Positions 17,757 through 26,568 of a DNA stretch of 64,000 bases are shown here, one piece after another. The translations under genes and the position numbers were made by a program. The notes under the pieces were generated by a model. The model had not been told where the DNA came from, made no database searches, and worked only from the letters and a program-made list of their open reading frames with translations. This stretch comes from Methylobacillus sp. MM3 (GTDB lineage Bacteria > Pseudomonadota > Gammaproteobacteria > Burkholderiales > Methylophilaceae): the NCBI RefSeq assembly GCF_001645185.1, contig NZ_LXTQ01000011.1, forward strand, positions 248,001-312,000. Reading direction: 5' to 3'. Each line of letters begins with the position of its first letter. Position 1 is the stretch's first letter.

Positions 17757-19364
17757 ATGAAACTTGCGATAGCGCAAATCAATTGCACTGTCGGTGATCT
17801 TGCCGGCAATGCATTTAGAATCTTGGAAAGCTGTCGACGTGCCAGTGAAGCTGGCGCCACACTCTTGCTGACGCCCGAGCTCGCTCTCGCCGGATATCCG
17901 GCTGAAGACCTGCTGCTGCGCGAAGATTTTTACCAGGCATGCGACACCGCGCTCGGCTCATTGGCAGCATCGGTCCCGGCGGGCCTCACATTGATCGTCG
18001 GGCATCCGGCACAGCAGGATGGCAAGCATTTCAATGCCGCCTCCGTGATTCGCGAAGGCAGGATATTCGCGACTTATCACAAACAGAAGCTGCCAAATTA
18101 TAGCGTTTTCGATGAAGTTCGATATTTTGAGCCGGGCGACGAGCCGCTGGTTTTCGAGCACGAAGGCGTCAGAATCGGCGTCGTTATTTGTGCCGATGTC
18201 TGGGAGCAGGAGCCGGCAATACGCGCCCGCAGAGCCGGCGCTCAATTGCTGCTGGCCTTGAATGCCTCGCCGTATCACCTCGAAAAGCAGCTGACGCGTT
18301 ACGAGGTGCTGCGCGAACGCGTGCGTGAGACTGGCTTGCCCATTGTTTACGCCAATCTGATCGGCGGTCAGGATGAGCTGGTGTTCGACGGCGCCTCCTT
18401 TGTATTGAACCGCGAAGGGCTTCTGATGATGCAGATGCCCGCGTTCGAGGAAGCTTTCGGGCTCGTTGAGTTCGACGGCGCCGAGCCGCTGCCGGCCGAA
18501 GTGATTCCCGAAGAGCCTCTGGAAGCGGCCGTATACAAGGCGTTATGCCTTGGCGTGCATGACTACATCGTCAAGAACGGTTTTCCCGGCGTGGTTCTGG
18601 GGTTGTCCGGCGGTATCGATTCCGCGCTGACACTGGCGATTGCCGTGGATGCATTGGGCGCGGAGCGCGTACGTGCCGTCATGATGCCCTCGCGCTTCAC
18701 CGCTGACATCAGCCAGAACGATGCTGCACAAATGGCGGAAAACCTGGGCGTGCATTACACCGAATTGCCGATCGAACATCTGTTCGAAACATTTCTCGAT
18801 TCCCTGGCTGGGGAGTTCGAGGGCCTTCCGTTCGATCTCGCCGAAGAGAATCTGCAGGCACGCATACGCGGCACCTTGCTGATGGCGCTCTCGAACAAGT
18901 TCGGCTCCATTGTGCTGACCACCGGCAACAAGAGTGAAATGGGCGTGGGATATTCAACACTTTATGGCGATATGGCTGGCGGGTTCTCGGTATTGAAAGA
19001 CGTGCCCAAAACCATGGTCTACCGGCTCTCGCATTACCGTAACTCTGTTGCGCCCATCATTCCGATGCGCATCATTACCCGCGCTCCATCGGCGGAGTTG
19101 CGGCACGATCAGACCGACCAGGATTCGCTGCCACCCTACGAAATCCTGGATGCGATCATGGAAGCGTACGTCGAATACGACAGAAGCCCGGCGGAAATTG
19201 CCGCGATGGGTTTCCGGACGGAGGATATCCGCCGGGTCGTGACATTGATCGACCGCAACGAATACAAGCGCCGCCAGGCACCGGTCGGCGTGCGCATCAC
19301 GCACCGCGGATTTGGCAAGGACCGGCGTTATCCGATAACATCGAAATATAAATTCGAATTCTGA
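17757..19364 (+). CDS. nadE: Glutamine-dependent NAD+ synthetase
   Basis: The 535-residue two-domain enzyme converts deamido-NAD to NAD using ATP and glutamine. The N-terminal nitrilase-like amidase (about 1-250) has the Glu-Lys-Cys triad in TPELALAGYPAEDLL, KQKLPNYSVFDE and VVICADVWE. The C-terminal synthetase carries the PP-loop LGLSGGIDSALT and TTGNKSEMGVGYSTLYGDMAGG. Length is normal for NadE2-type enzymes. A P-II gene starts 15 bases later; P-II proteins are known to stimulate NadE2 in Azospirillum, so the pairing may be functional. Confidence 0.96.
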   Translation: MKLAIAQINCTVGDLAGNAFRILESCRRASEAGATLLLTPELALAGYPAEDLLLREDFYQACDTALGSLAASVPAGLTLIVGHPAQQDGKHFNAASVIREGRIFATYHKQKLPNYSVFDEVRYFEPGDEPLVFEHEGVRIGVVICADVWEQEPAIRARRAGAQLLLALNASPYHLEKQLTRYEVLRERVRETGLPIVYANLIGGQDELVFDGASFVLNREGLLMMQMPAFEEAFGLVEFDGAEPLPAEVIPEEPLEAAVYKALCLGVHDYIVKNGFPGVVLGLSGGIDSALTLAIAVDALGAERVRAVMMPSRFTADISQNDAAQMAENLGVHYTELPIEHLFETFLDSLAGEFEGLPFDLAEENLQARIRGTLLMALSNKFGSIVLTTGNKSEMGVGYSTLYGDMAGGFSVLKDVPKTMVYRLSHYRNSVAPIIPMRIITRAPSAELRHDQTDQDSLPPYEILDAIMEAYVEYDRSPAEIAAMGFRTEDIRRVVTLIDRNEYKRRQAPVGVRITHRGFGKDRRYPITSKYKFEF

Positions 19365-19718
<354 letters not shown>

Positions 19719-19808
19719 TTTACGTCTCAAGAGCAGCAACTGGCGGGCGCATGGCAATCTTGCGCTCGCCTTCGGGCTGCTGCAACGTCATCACCCTGAA
19801 TTCCGCGT

Positions 19809-20171
19809 ATGAGTAGTCTGCTATCCTTGCCTCCCTGGATGCAGGCCGCCGGATTGCTCGTCATGTCGAATGTATTCATGACATTCGCCTGGTACGCGCA
19901 CCTCAAGAATCTCAACGACAAACCCTGGTGGATCGCTGCGCTGGCAAGCTGGGGTATCGCGCTTTTCGAATATTTTCTGCAGGTACCTGGCAATCGTATC
20001 GGCTATACCACGGTGAGTCTCGCCCAGCTCAAGATCATGCAGGAAGTGATCACGCTGGCCGTGTTTATCCCTTTTGCCGTGTTTTACATGCAAGAGCCCA
20101 TCAAGCTGGACTATTTATGGGCGGGACTGTGTTTGATGGGGGCGGTGTATTTCATGTTCAGGGCCGGGTGA
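19809..20171 (+). CDS. DMT-family membrane protein (DUF486)
   Basis: The 120-residue protein has four predicted membrane helices and matches the DUF486 family (SNVFMTFAWYAHLK, WWIAALASWGIALFEYFLQVPGNRIGY, QLKIMQEVITLAVF). It is distantly related to small multidrug-type transporters; no substrate is known. It lies 90 bases after P-II and convergent to feoB. Confidence 0.88.
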   Translation: MSSLLSLPPWMQAAGLLVMSNVFMTFAWYAHLKNLNDKPWWIAALASWGIALFEYFLQVPGNRIGYTTVSLAQLKIMQEVITLAVFIPFAVFYMQEPIKLDYLWAGLCLMGAVYFMFRAG

Positions 20172-20198
20172 AGGCAGCCCTGAACCGTAACGTTTTCT

Positions 20199-21989
20199 TC
20201 AGAACCCCAGGGCGCGCGCGCCTTGGTAAAAGGCGAAGCTTACCATCCAGGCCAGCAGCAACGACCAGCCGATGGAAAGCCACATGAACCCGGAACTGCG
20301 GGATTCTGTCTTGAGCGTGGCGATGGTCGAGAGGCACGGGGTGTAGATCAGCGTGAACAGCATGAAGCTCATCCCTTGCACCCAATCCAGTCGCTGCGCC
20401 ATCAGCTGCATCAGTTCATCTCCTTGCAAGCCGTAGATCACGGCGAGCGAGCCCACCACGATTTCCTTTGCTACAAACCCGAAAATCAGCGCAATCGCGA
20501 GCTGGGCATCGATGCCTATGGGCGTCAATACCGGCGAAAGCACCTGGCCTATCATGCCGGCATAAGTATCAATGCTGGCAGGAGCGGTGCCGCTCGGGTA
20601 ATTGGTGAGCGCCCAGACCAGCACCACGCCGGCAATGATGAATTTGGATGCACGGTTGAGGAAGTGCCCGACCTCCTGCCAGCCGCGCAGGACGATCTGG
20701 CGGGGGGTAGGAAAGCGATAGGGCGGCAGTTCCAGTATGAAGGGCTCGTTGCTGTGGAACTGGCTCTTGAACAGCAAGGCGCTCAGGAACGTCACGGCAA
20801 AGCTCATCAGGTACATTGAGAACAGCACCAGCGGCGCCTGCTGCGGCGTGAACAGCACGGCGGTCATGAAGACGAACACCTGCAAGCGTGCCGAGCAGAG
20901 CGAGAAAGGGATGACCAGCATGGTCAGCAGGCGCGAAGCGCGATTACGCATCACGCGCGTGCCCATCAGCGCGGGCACGTTGCAACCGAAGCCCATCAGC
21001 AGCATCACGAAACCGCGGCCGTCCAGGCCCATCTTCGCCATCAGCGCATCCATCAGGAAAGCTGCACGGGAAAGATAGCCGCTGTCTTCGACCAGCGTCA
21101 TCACCAGGAAGAACAGGATAATGATAGGCACAAAAGCTGCCACGGTACCGACGCCATTGTATATGCCGTCCAGCAGCAGGCCATGCAGCCATCCCGGCCA
21201 GGAGGCCATCATCGGCTCCAGCAGGTCGCTGCGGCCATGATCCAGCAACCAGGCTACTCCGTCCTGCAACGGGGCGCCGACGGTAAAGATCAACTGGAAA
21301 AGCAGGTAAAGCGCGGCAAAGAAGATCGGCAATCCCAGCCAGGGATGTAGCAAAAGCTTGTCCAGCCTGGACGTAAGCGCATCCGTCAGTTGCACCGGCA
21401 TCTGCACCGCGGCTTTGACGATTTCTTCCATCTGACGCTCGATTTTGTCGTCCGAGTCGAGCTGCGCGCGCAATTCTTCGGGAGCGGGGTGGGCGGTAGC
21501 GTTGTTCATGGTTTGCGCTGCCAGTTGCAGCGCCTGCTGGAATCCCTCGCCGTATTTGGCGCTCAGCATCGCCACCGGTGTGCCGAGGTGTTGCGACATG
21601 ATGGCGGGGTCGACGGTAATGCCGCCGCGCTTGGCCTCGTCGACCATATTGAGCATCAATACCGTGGGCAAGCCGAGGTCGCGCACCTGCAAGCCTAGCG
21701 ACAACTGGCGATCCACCTGCGATGTATTGAGCACGAGGATGACCAGGTCGATCTCGTTGTTTTCAAGAAAGTGCCGCACGACTTGCTCGTCGTCGGAGAA
21801 ACCGTGCAAGTCGTAAATGCCCGGCAGGTCGATCAGTTCTGCGATATGGCCGCCAAGCAATATCTTGGCGCTCATCAGGTCCACGGTAATGCCGGGCCAG
21901 TTGCCCACGCGGGCCGAGGCGCCGCTGATGCGGTTGAACAGGGTCGATTTGCCCGTATTGGGCATGCCCAGGAGTGCGATTAATTTCAT
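20199..21989 (-). CDS. feoB: Ferrous iron transporter FeoB
   Basis: The 596-residue inner-membrane Fe(II) permease has an N-terminal G-domain with G1 GMPNTGKST (residues 8-16), the switch region around NWPGIT, G3 DLPGIYDL and G4 NMVD. A helical spacer and then gate-type membrane segments follow (LLMGFGCNVPALMGTRVM, FVAKEIVVGSLAVIYG). It is shorter than the ~770-residue E. coli protein, but ends are complete; such shorter FeoB forms exist. Follows feoA with a 33-base gap; the pair is governed by a Fur box. Confidence 0.95.
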   Translation of the reverse strand: MKLIALLGMPNTGKSTLFNRISGASARVGNWPGITVDLMSAKILLGGHIAELIDLPGIYDLHGFSDDEQVVRHFLENNEIDLVILVLNTSQVDRQLSLGLQVRDLGLPTVLMLNMVDEAKRGGITVDPAIMSQHLGTPVAMLSAKYGEGFQQALQLAAQTMNNATAHPAPEELRAQLDSDDKIERQMEEIVKAAVQMPVQLTDALTSRLDKLLLHPWLGLPIFFAALYLLFQLIFTVGAPLQDGVAWLLDHGRSDLLEPMMASWPGWLHGLLLDGIYNGVGTVAAFVPIIILFFLVMTLVEDSGYLSRAAFLMDALMAKMGLDGRGFVMLLMGFGCNVPALMGTRVMRNRASRLLTMLVIPFSLCSARLQVFVFMTAVLFTPQQAPLVLFSMYLMSFAVTFLSALLFKSQFHSNEPFILELPPYRFPTPRQIVLRGWQEVGHFLNRASKFIIAGVVLVWALTNYPSGTAPASIDTYAGMIGQVLSPVLTPIGIDAQLAIALIFGFVAKEIVVGSLAVIYGLQGDELMQLMAQRLDWVQGMSFMLFTLIYTPCLSTIATLKTESRSSGFMWLSIGWSLLLAWMVSFAFYQGARALGF

Positions 21990-22022
21990 TAAGTGTATGT
22001 TCGGCGCAGCTGGCGGAGCAGC

Positions 22023-22274
22023 TCAGTTGTGTGGAGTGGCTGAATCCTGCGAAATCTGGATGCGATGAGCTTCGGCGCTGCGCAGTATGACATCGGTCGT
22101 GCCGATGCGCACGTGTAGCGGGCCATGGAAGCGGGCGCGGCGTATCAGTTCGATGCGCTTTCCAATGCGGAAGCCCAGGGCATTGAGTCGCTGATGCAGG
22201 CCTTCTTCCGCCGTAATGGCGTGGATGGTCGCAGACTCTCCGGGTTTCAGGCTGTCCAGGCTGAGGGTTAACAT
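22023..22274 (-). CDS. feoA: Ferrous iron transport protein FeoA
   Basis: The 83-residue SH3-like protein (LDSLKPGESATIHAI, LNALGFRIGKRIELIRRARFHGPLHVRIGTTDVILR) is a cytoplasmic partner needed for FeoB-mediated Fe(II) uptake. It is the first gene of feoAB; a Fur-type palindrome lies 17 bases upstream of its ATG. Confidence 0.93.
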   Translation of the reverse strand: MLTLSLDSLKPGESATIHAITAEEGLHQRLNALGFRIGKRIELIRRARFHGPLHVRIGTTDVILRSAEAHRIQISQDSATPHN

Positions 22275-22290
22275 GGCAATGGCGCAAGTA

Positions 22291-22309
22291 AATAAGAATT
22301 GTTCTTATT
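22291..22309 (-). promoter_or_regulatory. Fur box of feoAB
   Basis: AATAAGAATTGTTCTTATT is an almost perfect 8-3-8 palindrome of the Fur type (compare AATGAGAATnATTCTCATT) placed just upstream of the feoA start. Iron-loaded Fur bound here would block feoAB transcription. Confidence 0.82.
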
Positions 22310-22354
22310 ATTGCATAACCATCTTGAGGTGCAAGGGCTTTGACCGGTGCTCCT

Positions 22355-22383
22355 GAAATAAAAACGGCGCCTTGACGGCGCCG
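22355..22383 (-). terminator. Intrinsic terminator of the PPIase gene
   Basis: Reading the - strand, a CGGCGCC stem with a 4-base loop (TCAA) closes with GGCGCCG and is followed by TTTTTATTT. It sits 24 bases past the PPIase stop and is a textbook rho-independent terminator. Confidence 0.88.
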
Positions 22384-22406
22384 CTGGAGCTTGCCATACG
22401 CAAAGC

Positions 22407-23198
22407 TTAGTTGGCGACAACCTTGGCTTTTGCGCGCAGGTCGCTCAGCATCTTTTCCAGATTGCGTTGCTGAACCTGTTTCTTCAGATTGTCCTTGACC
22501 TTGTCATAGGCGGGCGGTTGGGCGGTACGGGTGTCGTCCAGCTTGATGACGTGCCAGCCGAACTGGGTTTGCACTGGGGATTGGGTAATCTGGCCTTTTT
22601 TCAGGGTGCCGAGCGCGTCGCTGAACGGCTTGACCATAGCAGCCGGGGGGAACCAGCCCAGTTCGCCGCCCTTGTCCTTGGAGCCGGTATCCTTGGATTT
22701 TTCTTTTGCCAGCTTGGCGAAATCGCCGCCCTTGCCGAGTTGAGCGATGATGTCCTTGGCTTCGGCCTCGGTTGCAACCAGGATATGGCGTGCGCTGTAC
22801 TCCTTGTCGCCGACCTGCTGTTTGAATTTGTCATATTCGGCCTTGAGGTCGGCTTCGCTGACGGTGGTTTTCTTCAGGAAGTTCTCGATATAGGTATTGA
22901 CCAGCAGTTCGCGGCGCAGCAGTTCTTCCTTGGCAACATAATCGGGTTGCTTGTCCATTCCCTGCTTCTGGGCTTCCTGCACGACCAGTTCGCTGCTGAT
23001 CAGCTTGTTGACGATAACGCTGCGAACGTTCGCGTCAACGTTCTGGCCGCGCGCGGTAGCATCCTTGGCGATGTAGTCCACGAGGGATTGCTTGATGGGT
23101 TTGCCGTTGACGGTGGCGACATTGGCGTCGGCGGCTTGCGCGGAAGGGAGCAGCAGGCCGAAAGCGATGGCCAGCAAGGTTTTTTGTGTCAGATTCAT
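22407..23198 (-). CDS. Periplasmic parvulin-type peptidyl-prolyl isomerase
   Basis: The 263-residue protein has a signal peptide (MNLTQKTLLAIAFGLLLPSAQAAD), a helical SurA-like N-terminal part, and one parvulin domain (about residues 132-225: YSARHILVATEAEAKDII, GGELGWFPPAAMVKPFSDAL, TQFGWHVIKLDD). It should catalyse prolyl isomerisation and chaperone secreted proteins, in the PrsA/PpiC/peptidylprolyl foldase class. It is followed by a strong terminator and lies 37 bases downstream of bolA. Confidence 0.92.
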   Translation of the reverse strand: MNLTQKTLLAIAFGLLLPSAQAADANVATVNGKPIKQSLVDYIAKDATARGQNVDANVRSVIVNKLISSELVVQEAQKQGMDKQPDYVAKEELLRRELLVNTYIENFLKKTTVSEADLKAEYDKFKQQVGDKEYSARHILVATEAEAKDIIAQLGKGGDFAKLAKEKSKDTGSKDKGGELGWFPPAAMVKPFSDALGTLKKGQITQSPVQTQFGWHVIKLDDTRTAQPPAYDKVKDNLKKQVQQRNLEKMLSDLRAKAKVVAN

Positions 23199-23235
23199 CA
23201 GGATTCCTTGTAATGAGGATGGGATGGAATGGTAG

Positions 23236-23505
23236 TTAACGATCTTCAGGAGCGTAAGCGGATATGCTCAATGCATGAATGCGCGATGGGATAAGTTCTT
23301 GAAGCGCCTGGTAAATTATGCGATGGCGCATTATCTGCGATTTGCCGGAAAAATGCGAGCTGACCACCGTAAGCGTGAAATGTCCGCCGCCTTTGTTGCC
23401 GGCATGGCCGGCATGCTGTGCGCTGTCGTCCACAATTTCGAGCAATTGCGGCTCCAGCGCTGTCAGACGGCGGCGAATTTCGTCCTGTAGATCGGAATGG
23501 TTCAA
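23236..23505 (-). CDS. bolA: BolA-family protein
   Basis: The 89-residue protein has the BolA fold signature (VVDDSAQHAGHAG-type histidines, GGHFTLTVVSSHFSGKSQIMRHRIIYQAL). BolA proteins bind monothiol glutaredoxins and Fe-S clusters and can act as transcription regulators. The start is a TTG that overlaps the upstream yciI stop (TTGA); no ATG fits. Part of the yciB-yciI-bolA operon. Confidence 0.88.
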   Translation of the reverse strand: MNHSDLQDEIRRRLTALEPQLLEIVDDSAQHAGHAGNKGGGHFTLTVVSSHFSGKSQIMRHRIIYQALQELIPSRIHALSISAYAPEDR

Positions 23506-23804
23506 GCGGGCAGGGTTTTACGGAAAGGTTGCACGGTAATGCCGGAAAACACGCCGCCGGTGACGAAAGAGTCGGACTCTGCCCACGCCTTGGCTTCGGC
23601 CAGCGAAGGGAATTCGGCGACGATGAGACTGCCGCTGAATCCGGCTGGGCCGGGGTCGACGCTGTCGATGGCAGGAAACGGCCCTGCCAACAGCAGGCGA
23701 CCTTCCTCCTGCAACTGCTTCAGCCGTGCGAGATGCTCAGGCCGGTTGGCCATGCGCTTTTCCAGGCTATTGGGATGATCCGTGCCGATAATGGCGTAGA
23801 GCAT
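23502..23804 (-). CDS. yciI: YciI-family protein
   Basis: The 100-residue protein matches YciI ([57 protein letters not shown]). These ferredoxin-like-fold proteins form a pocket with conserved His/Asp; biochemical role is not established. The start chosen is the ATG at 23804, whose first base overlaps the yciB stop; a longer frame upstream belongs to the yciB gene region. A 3-base overlap links it to bolA. Confidence 0.9.
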   Translation of the reverse strand: MLYAIIGTDHPNSLEKRMANRPEHLARLKQLQEEGRLLLAGPFPAIDSVDPGPAGFSGSLIVAEFPSLAEAKAWAESDSFVTGGVFSGITVQPFRKTLPA

Positions 23805-24337
23805 TATTCCGGTTCCTTCATGTATTTGCCCAGGAACAGGCTCTGCAGCACAACAAAGACCAGCATCAGCCCCATCGTGCCGAAAAGCTTGAAATTGACC
23901 CAAGTTTCCGTGGCGAAGTTAAAAGCCACATAAAGATTGAGCAGGCCCATTATTGCAAAAAAGCCTGCCCAGGCGTGGTTCAGTTTGCGCCAGACCGGTT
24001 CGGGCAGCACAAGCTGTTTATCCATGACAGCGCGGATGAGGTTTTTGTTCCAGAACATCTCGGCGGCAAAGAGCACAATAGCAAACATCCAGTACAGCAC
24101 GGTCGGCTTCCACTTGATGAAGGCTTCGTTGTGCAGCAGCAGGGTCGCGCCGCCGAAAACGACGATGATCACGCCGCTGGCGATGAGCATGCCATCCACC
24201 TTGCCATGCCTGTATTTCACCCAGCCGATCTGCGCCAGCGTGGCAGCGATGGCGGCAGTCGTCGCAGCATAAATGCCCATCGTCTTGAAAACGATGAAGA
24301 ACAGGATGACGGGGAACAGATCAAATAGGAATTTCAC
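23804..24337 (-). CDS. yciB: Inner membrane septation protein YciB/IspZ
   Basis: The 177-residue protein has five predicted membrane helices and matches the septation protein A family ([62 protein letters not shown]). Members interact with cell-division and elongation proteins. The start codon is GTG. It is divergent from the PHP gene; about 90 bases separate their starts. Confidence 0.92.
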   Translation of the reverse strand: MKFLFDLFPVILFFIVFKTMGIYAATTAAIAATLAQIGWVKYRHGKVDGMLIASGVIIVVFGGATLLLHNEAFIKWKPTVLYWMFAIVLFAAEMFWNKNLIRAVMDKQLVLPEPVWRKLNHAWAGFFAIMGLLNLYVAFNFATETWVNFKLFGTMGLMLVFVVLQSLFLGKYMKEPE

Positions 24338-24427
24338 GTGGGAGAGGGGCTAGCTAACGTATCGGTCGGGCTGCTATTTTGCTATGATTCTGCTTGGCTC
24401 ACAAGAGCGGTTCATGTACGCGATCCT

Positions 24428-25279
24428 ATGCCTTCCCCTTTTGACCTTCACAGTCATTCCATTGTTTCCGACGGCACACTTACGCCGACCCAGCTCGTCG
24501 AGCATGCCGCGGCTCAGGGCGTGCGCGTGCTGGCGTTGACCGATCACGACGATATCGGCGGACTGGCCGAAGCGGCCGAGGTTGCTGCACGTCACAATAT
24601 CGCATTCATTAATGGGGTCGAAGTTTCCGTCACCTGGCATAAACGCACCATTCATGTCGTCGGACTCAAGGTTTCGCCTGCACACGAGCCCCTGGTGAAA
24701 GGATTGGAGGCGATACGCGCCGGGCGTCATGCGCGTGCCGAAGGCATGGCCGCCGGTCTCGATGAAATCGGCATTACCGGCAGCCTGGAAGGTGCTTACA
24801 GCTATGCCAAACGCGGCATCATCAGCCGCTCGCACTTTGCTCGCTTTCTGGTTGAAACCGGGCATGCGAAAGACATTTCCGCAGTGTTCAAGAAATATCT
24901 GGTCAAGGGCAAGCCGGGCTATTTCGAGCACCGTTGGGCAGAGCTGGACGGAGCCATCGGCTGGATCACCGGCAGTGGTGGCGTTGCGGTATTGGCACAC
25001 CCGGGACGCTACGATCTCGGCCGTACCAACATGGCGACATTGCTGGCGGAATTCCGCGAATTGGGCGGCGCCGGTATCGAAGTCGTGACCGGCAGCCATA
25101 CGCCCGAGCAATACGGTCATTTCGCGCGTCTCGCGCACCAGTTCGGTTTTCTTGCATCGCTGGGTTCCGATTACCACGGACCCGGGCATGGCTACATGGA
25201 TATGGGGCGACTTCCGGATTTGCCGCCCGGTTGCGTTCCTGTGTGGCAAGATTGGCCGGAAGCAGAAGCTATTCACTAA
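24428..25279 (+). CDS. PHP-domain phosphoesterase, RNase AM/YciV type
   Basis: The 283-residue protein has the four PHP metal motifs: FDLHSHSIVSDG (residues 5-16), LTDHDD, NGVEVSV and later GSDYHGPG. E. coli YciV (TrpH, RNase AM) is a 5'-3' exonuclease acting on RNA ends and 3',5'-bisphosphate nucleotides; this protein is of similar length and gene order (before a yciO homologue) agrees. The ATG at 24428 is chosen because homology starts there; an open frame upstream crosses the promoter region. Confidence 0.9.
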   Translation: MPSPFDLHSHSIVSDGTLTPTQLVEHAAAQGVRVLALTDHDDIGGLAEAAEVAARHNIAFINGVEVSVTWHKRTIHVVGLKVSPAHEPLVKGLEAIRAGRHARAEGMAAGLDEIGITGSLEGAYSYAKRGIISRSHFARFLVETGHAKDISAVFKKYLVKGKPGYFEHRWAELDGAIGWITGSGGVAVLAHPGRYDLGRTNMATLLAEFRELGGAGIEVVTGSHTPEQYGHFARLAHQFGFLASLGSDYHGPGHGYMDMGRLPDLPPGCVPVWQDWPEAEAIH

Positions 25280-25906
25280 ATGGCCCAGTTTTTTTCGATA
25301 CATCCCGAAAGCCCGCAGTCCCGGCTGATTCGTCAGGCCGTGGAGATTTTCCGTAGCGGCGGCGTGGTCGCCTACCCGACGGACTCCAGCTATGCGCTGG
25401 GTTGCGCCCTGGGCGACAAGAATGCTCAGGAACGTATCCGGACAATACGCGGCGTGGACGAGAGTCACCATTTCACGCTGGTTTGCCGTAATCTGGCGGA
25501 AATTGCCGTGTATGCGAAAGTGGATAATAGCCAGTTTCGCCTGCTCAAGGCCAACACCCCGGGCAGCTATACTTTTATTTTGCAAGCGAGCCGCGAAGTC
25601 CCGCGCCGCTTGCAGCATCCCAAGCGCAGCACCATAGGATTGCGCGTGCCGGATCACGCGGTGACGCTGGCGCTGCTGGAAGAGCTGAACGAGCCGCTGC
25701 TCAGCATGACCTTGATGCTGCCCGGCGACGAAACGCCGCTGAGCGAGGCTTGGGAGATACGCGACCGACTGGAAAAACTGGTGGACCTGGTCATCGATGC
25801 GGGAGCTTGCGACGTGCTGCCGACGACGGTGATCGATCTGACCGGGGAGGTGCCGCAACTGATACGTCGCGGCAAGGGCGATCCTGCCCGTTTTGGATTG
25901 GAGTGA
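25280..25906 (+). CDS. yciO: YciO-type YrdC/Sua5-domain protein
   Basis: The 208-residue protein carries the YrdC fold (GGVVAYPTDSSYALGCALGDKNAQERIRTIRG, FTLVCRNLAEIAVYA, STIGLRVPDH). YrdC/Sua5 make threonylcarbamoyl-AMP for tRNA; YciO is a paralogue whose own activity is less clear. The ATG directly follows the TAA of the PHP gene, so both are translated in tandem as in E. coli yciV-yciO. Confidence 0.88.
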   Translation: MAQFFSIHPESPQSRLIRQAVEIFRSGGVVAYPTDSSYALGCALGDKNAQERIRTIRGVDESHHFTLVCRNLAEIAVYAKVDNSQFRLLKANTPGSYTFILQASREVPRRLQHPKRSTIGLRVPDHAVTLALLEELNEPLLSMTLMLPGDETPLSEAWEIRDRLEKLVDLVIDAGACDVLPTTVIDLTGEVPQLIRRGKGDPARFGLE

Positions 25907-25907
25907 T

Positions 25908-26546
25908 ATGGAATTAAGCCTGATACAGCAGATTTCGATTTATGCCTTGCCGGTGATCTTCGCAATCACCGTGCACGAGGCTGCGCACGGCTATGCCGCC
26001 CGCCATTTCGGCGACATGACGGCCGCAGCAGCAGGGCGCATCACGCTCAATCCGCTGAAGCACATCGACCCCATTGGTACCGTGCTGGTGCCCTTGTTGA
26101 GCATGCTGGTCGGAGGCATCCTGTTTGGATGGGCCAAGCCCGTTCCGGTCGATTTCAGCCGTTTGCGCCACCCCAAGCGCGATATGTTGTGGGTTGCCGC
26201 TGCCGGGCCCGGTTCCAATCTGGTGATGGCCCTGTTCTGGGCCGTGGTCTACAAGATGGCCGCCACGATGCCCGAAAGCTTCGTGCTGCCGATGGCGCTG
26301 ATGGCAAAGGCCGGCATCATGATCAACGTGGTACTGATGGTGCTCAATCTGTTGCCGTTGCCGCCATTAGATGGCGGGCGCATCGCGGTCAGCCTGTTGC
26401 CGCATCCATATGCCTGGCAATTTGCCAAACTGGAGCGCTACGGATTCATCATACTGATAGTGCTGTTATTTACCGGCATCCTCGGTAAAATCCTGTGGCC
26501 GTTCGTGAATGCCGCCATGGCGGCGATTTCGTGGCTATTTTCTTAA
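25908..26546 (+). CDS. Site-2-protease-type M50 membrane metalloprotease
   Basis: The 212-residue protein has about five membrane segments, the zinc motif HEAAH at residues 23-27 and the second motif NLLPLPPLDGGRI. Such short M50B proteases lack PDZ domains and cleave transmembrane substrates, often anti-sigma factors; the substrate here is unknown. The ATG is one base after the yciO stop. It lies directly ahead of trpS in a conserved gene order. Confidence 0.9.
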   Translation: MELSLIQQISIYALPVIFAITVHEAAHGYAARHFGDMTAAAAGRITLNPLKHIDPIGTVLVPLLSMLVGGILFGWAKPVPVDFSRLRHPKRDMLWVAAAGPGSNLVMALFWAVVYKMAATMPESFVLPMALMAKAGIMINVVLMVLNLLPLPPLDGGRIAVSLLPHPYAWQFAKLERYGFIILIVLLFTGILGKILWPFVNAAMAAISWLFS

Positions 26547-26568
26547 AACTAAAAGGCAAATCTGAATC

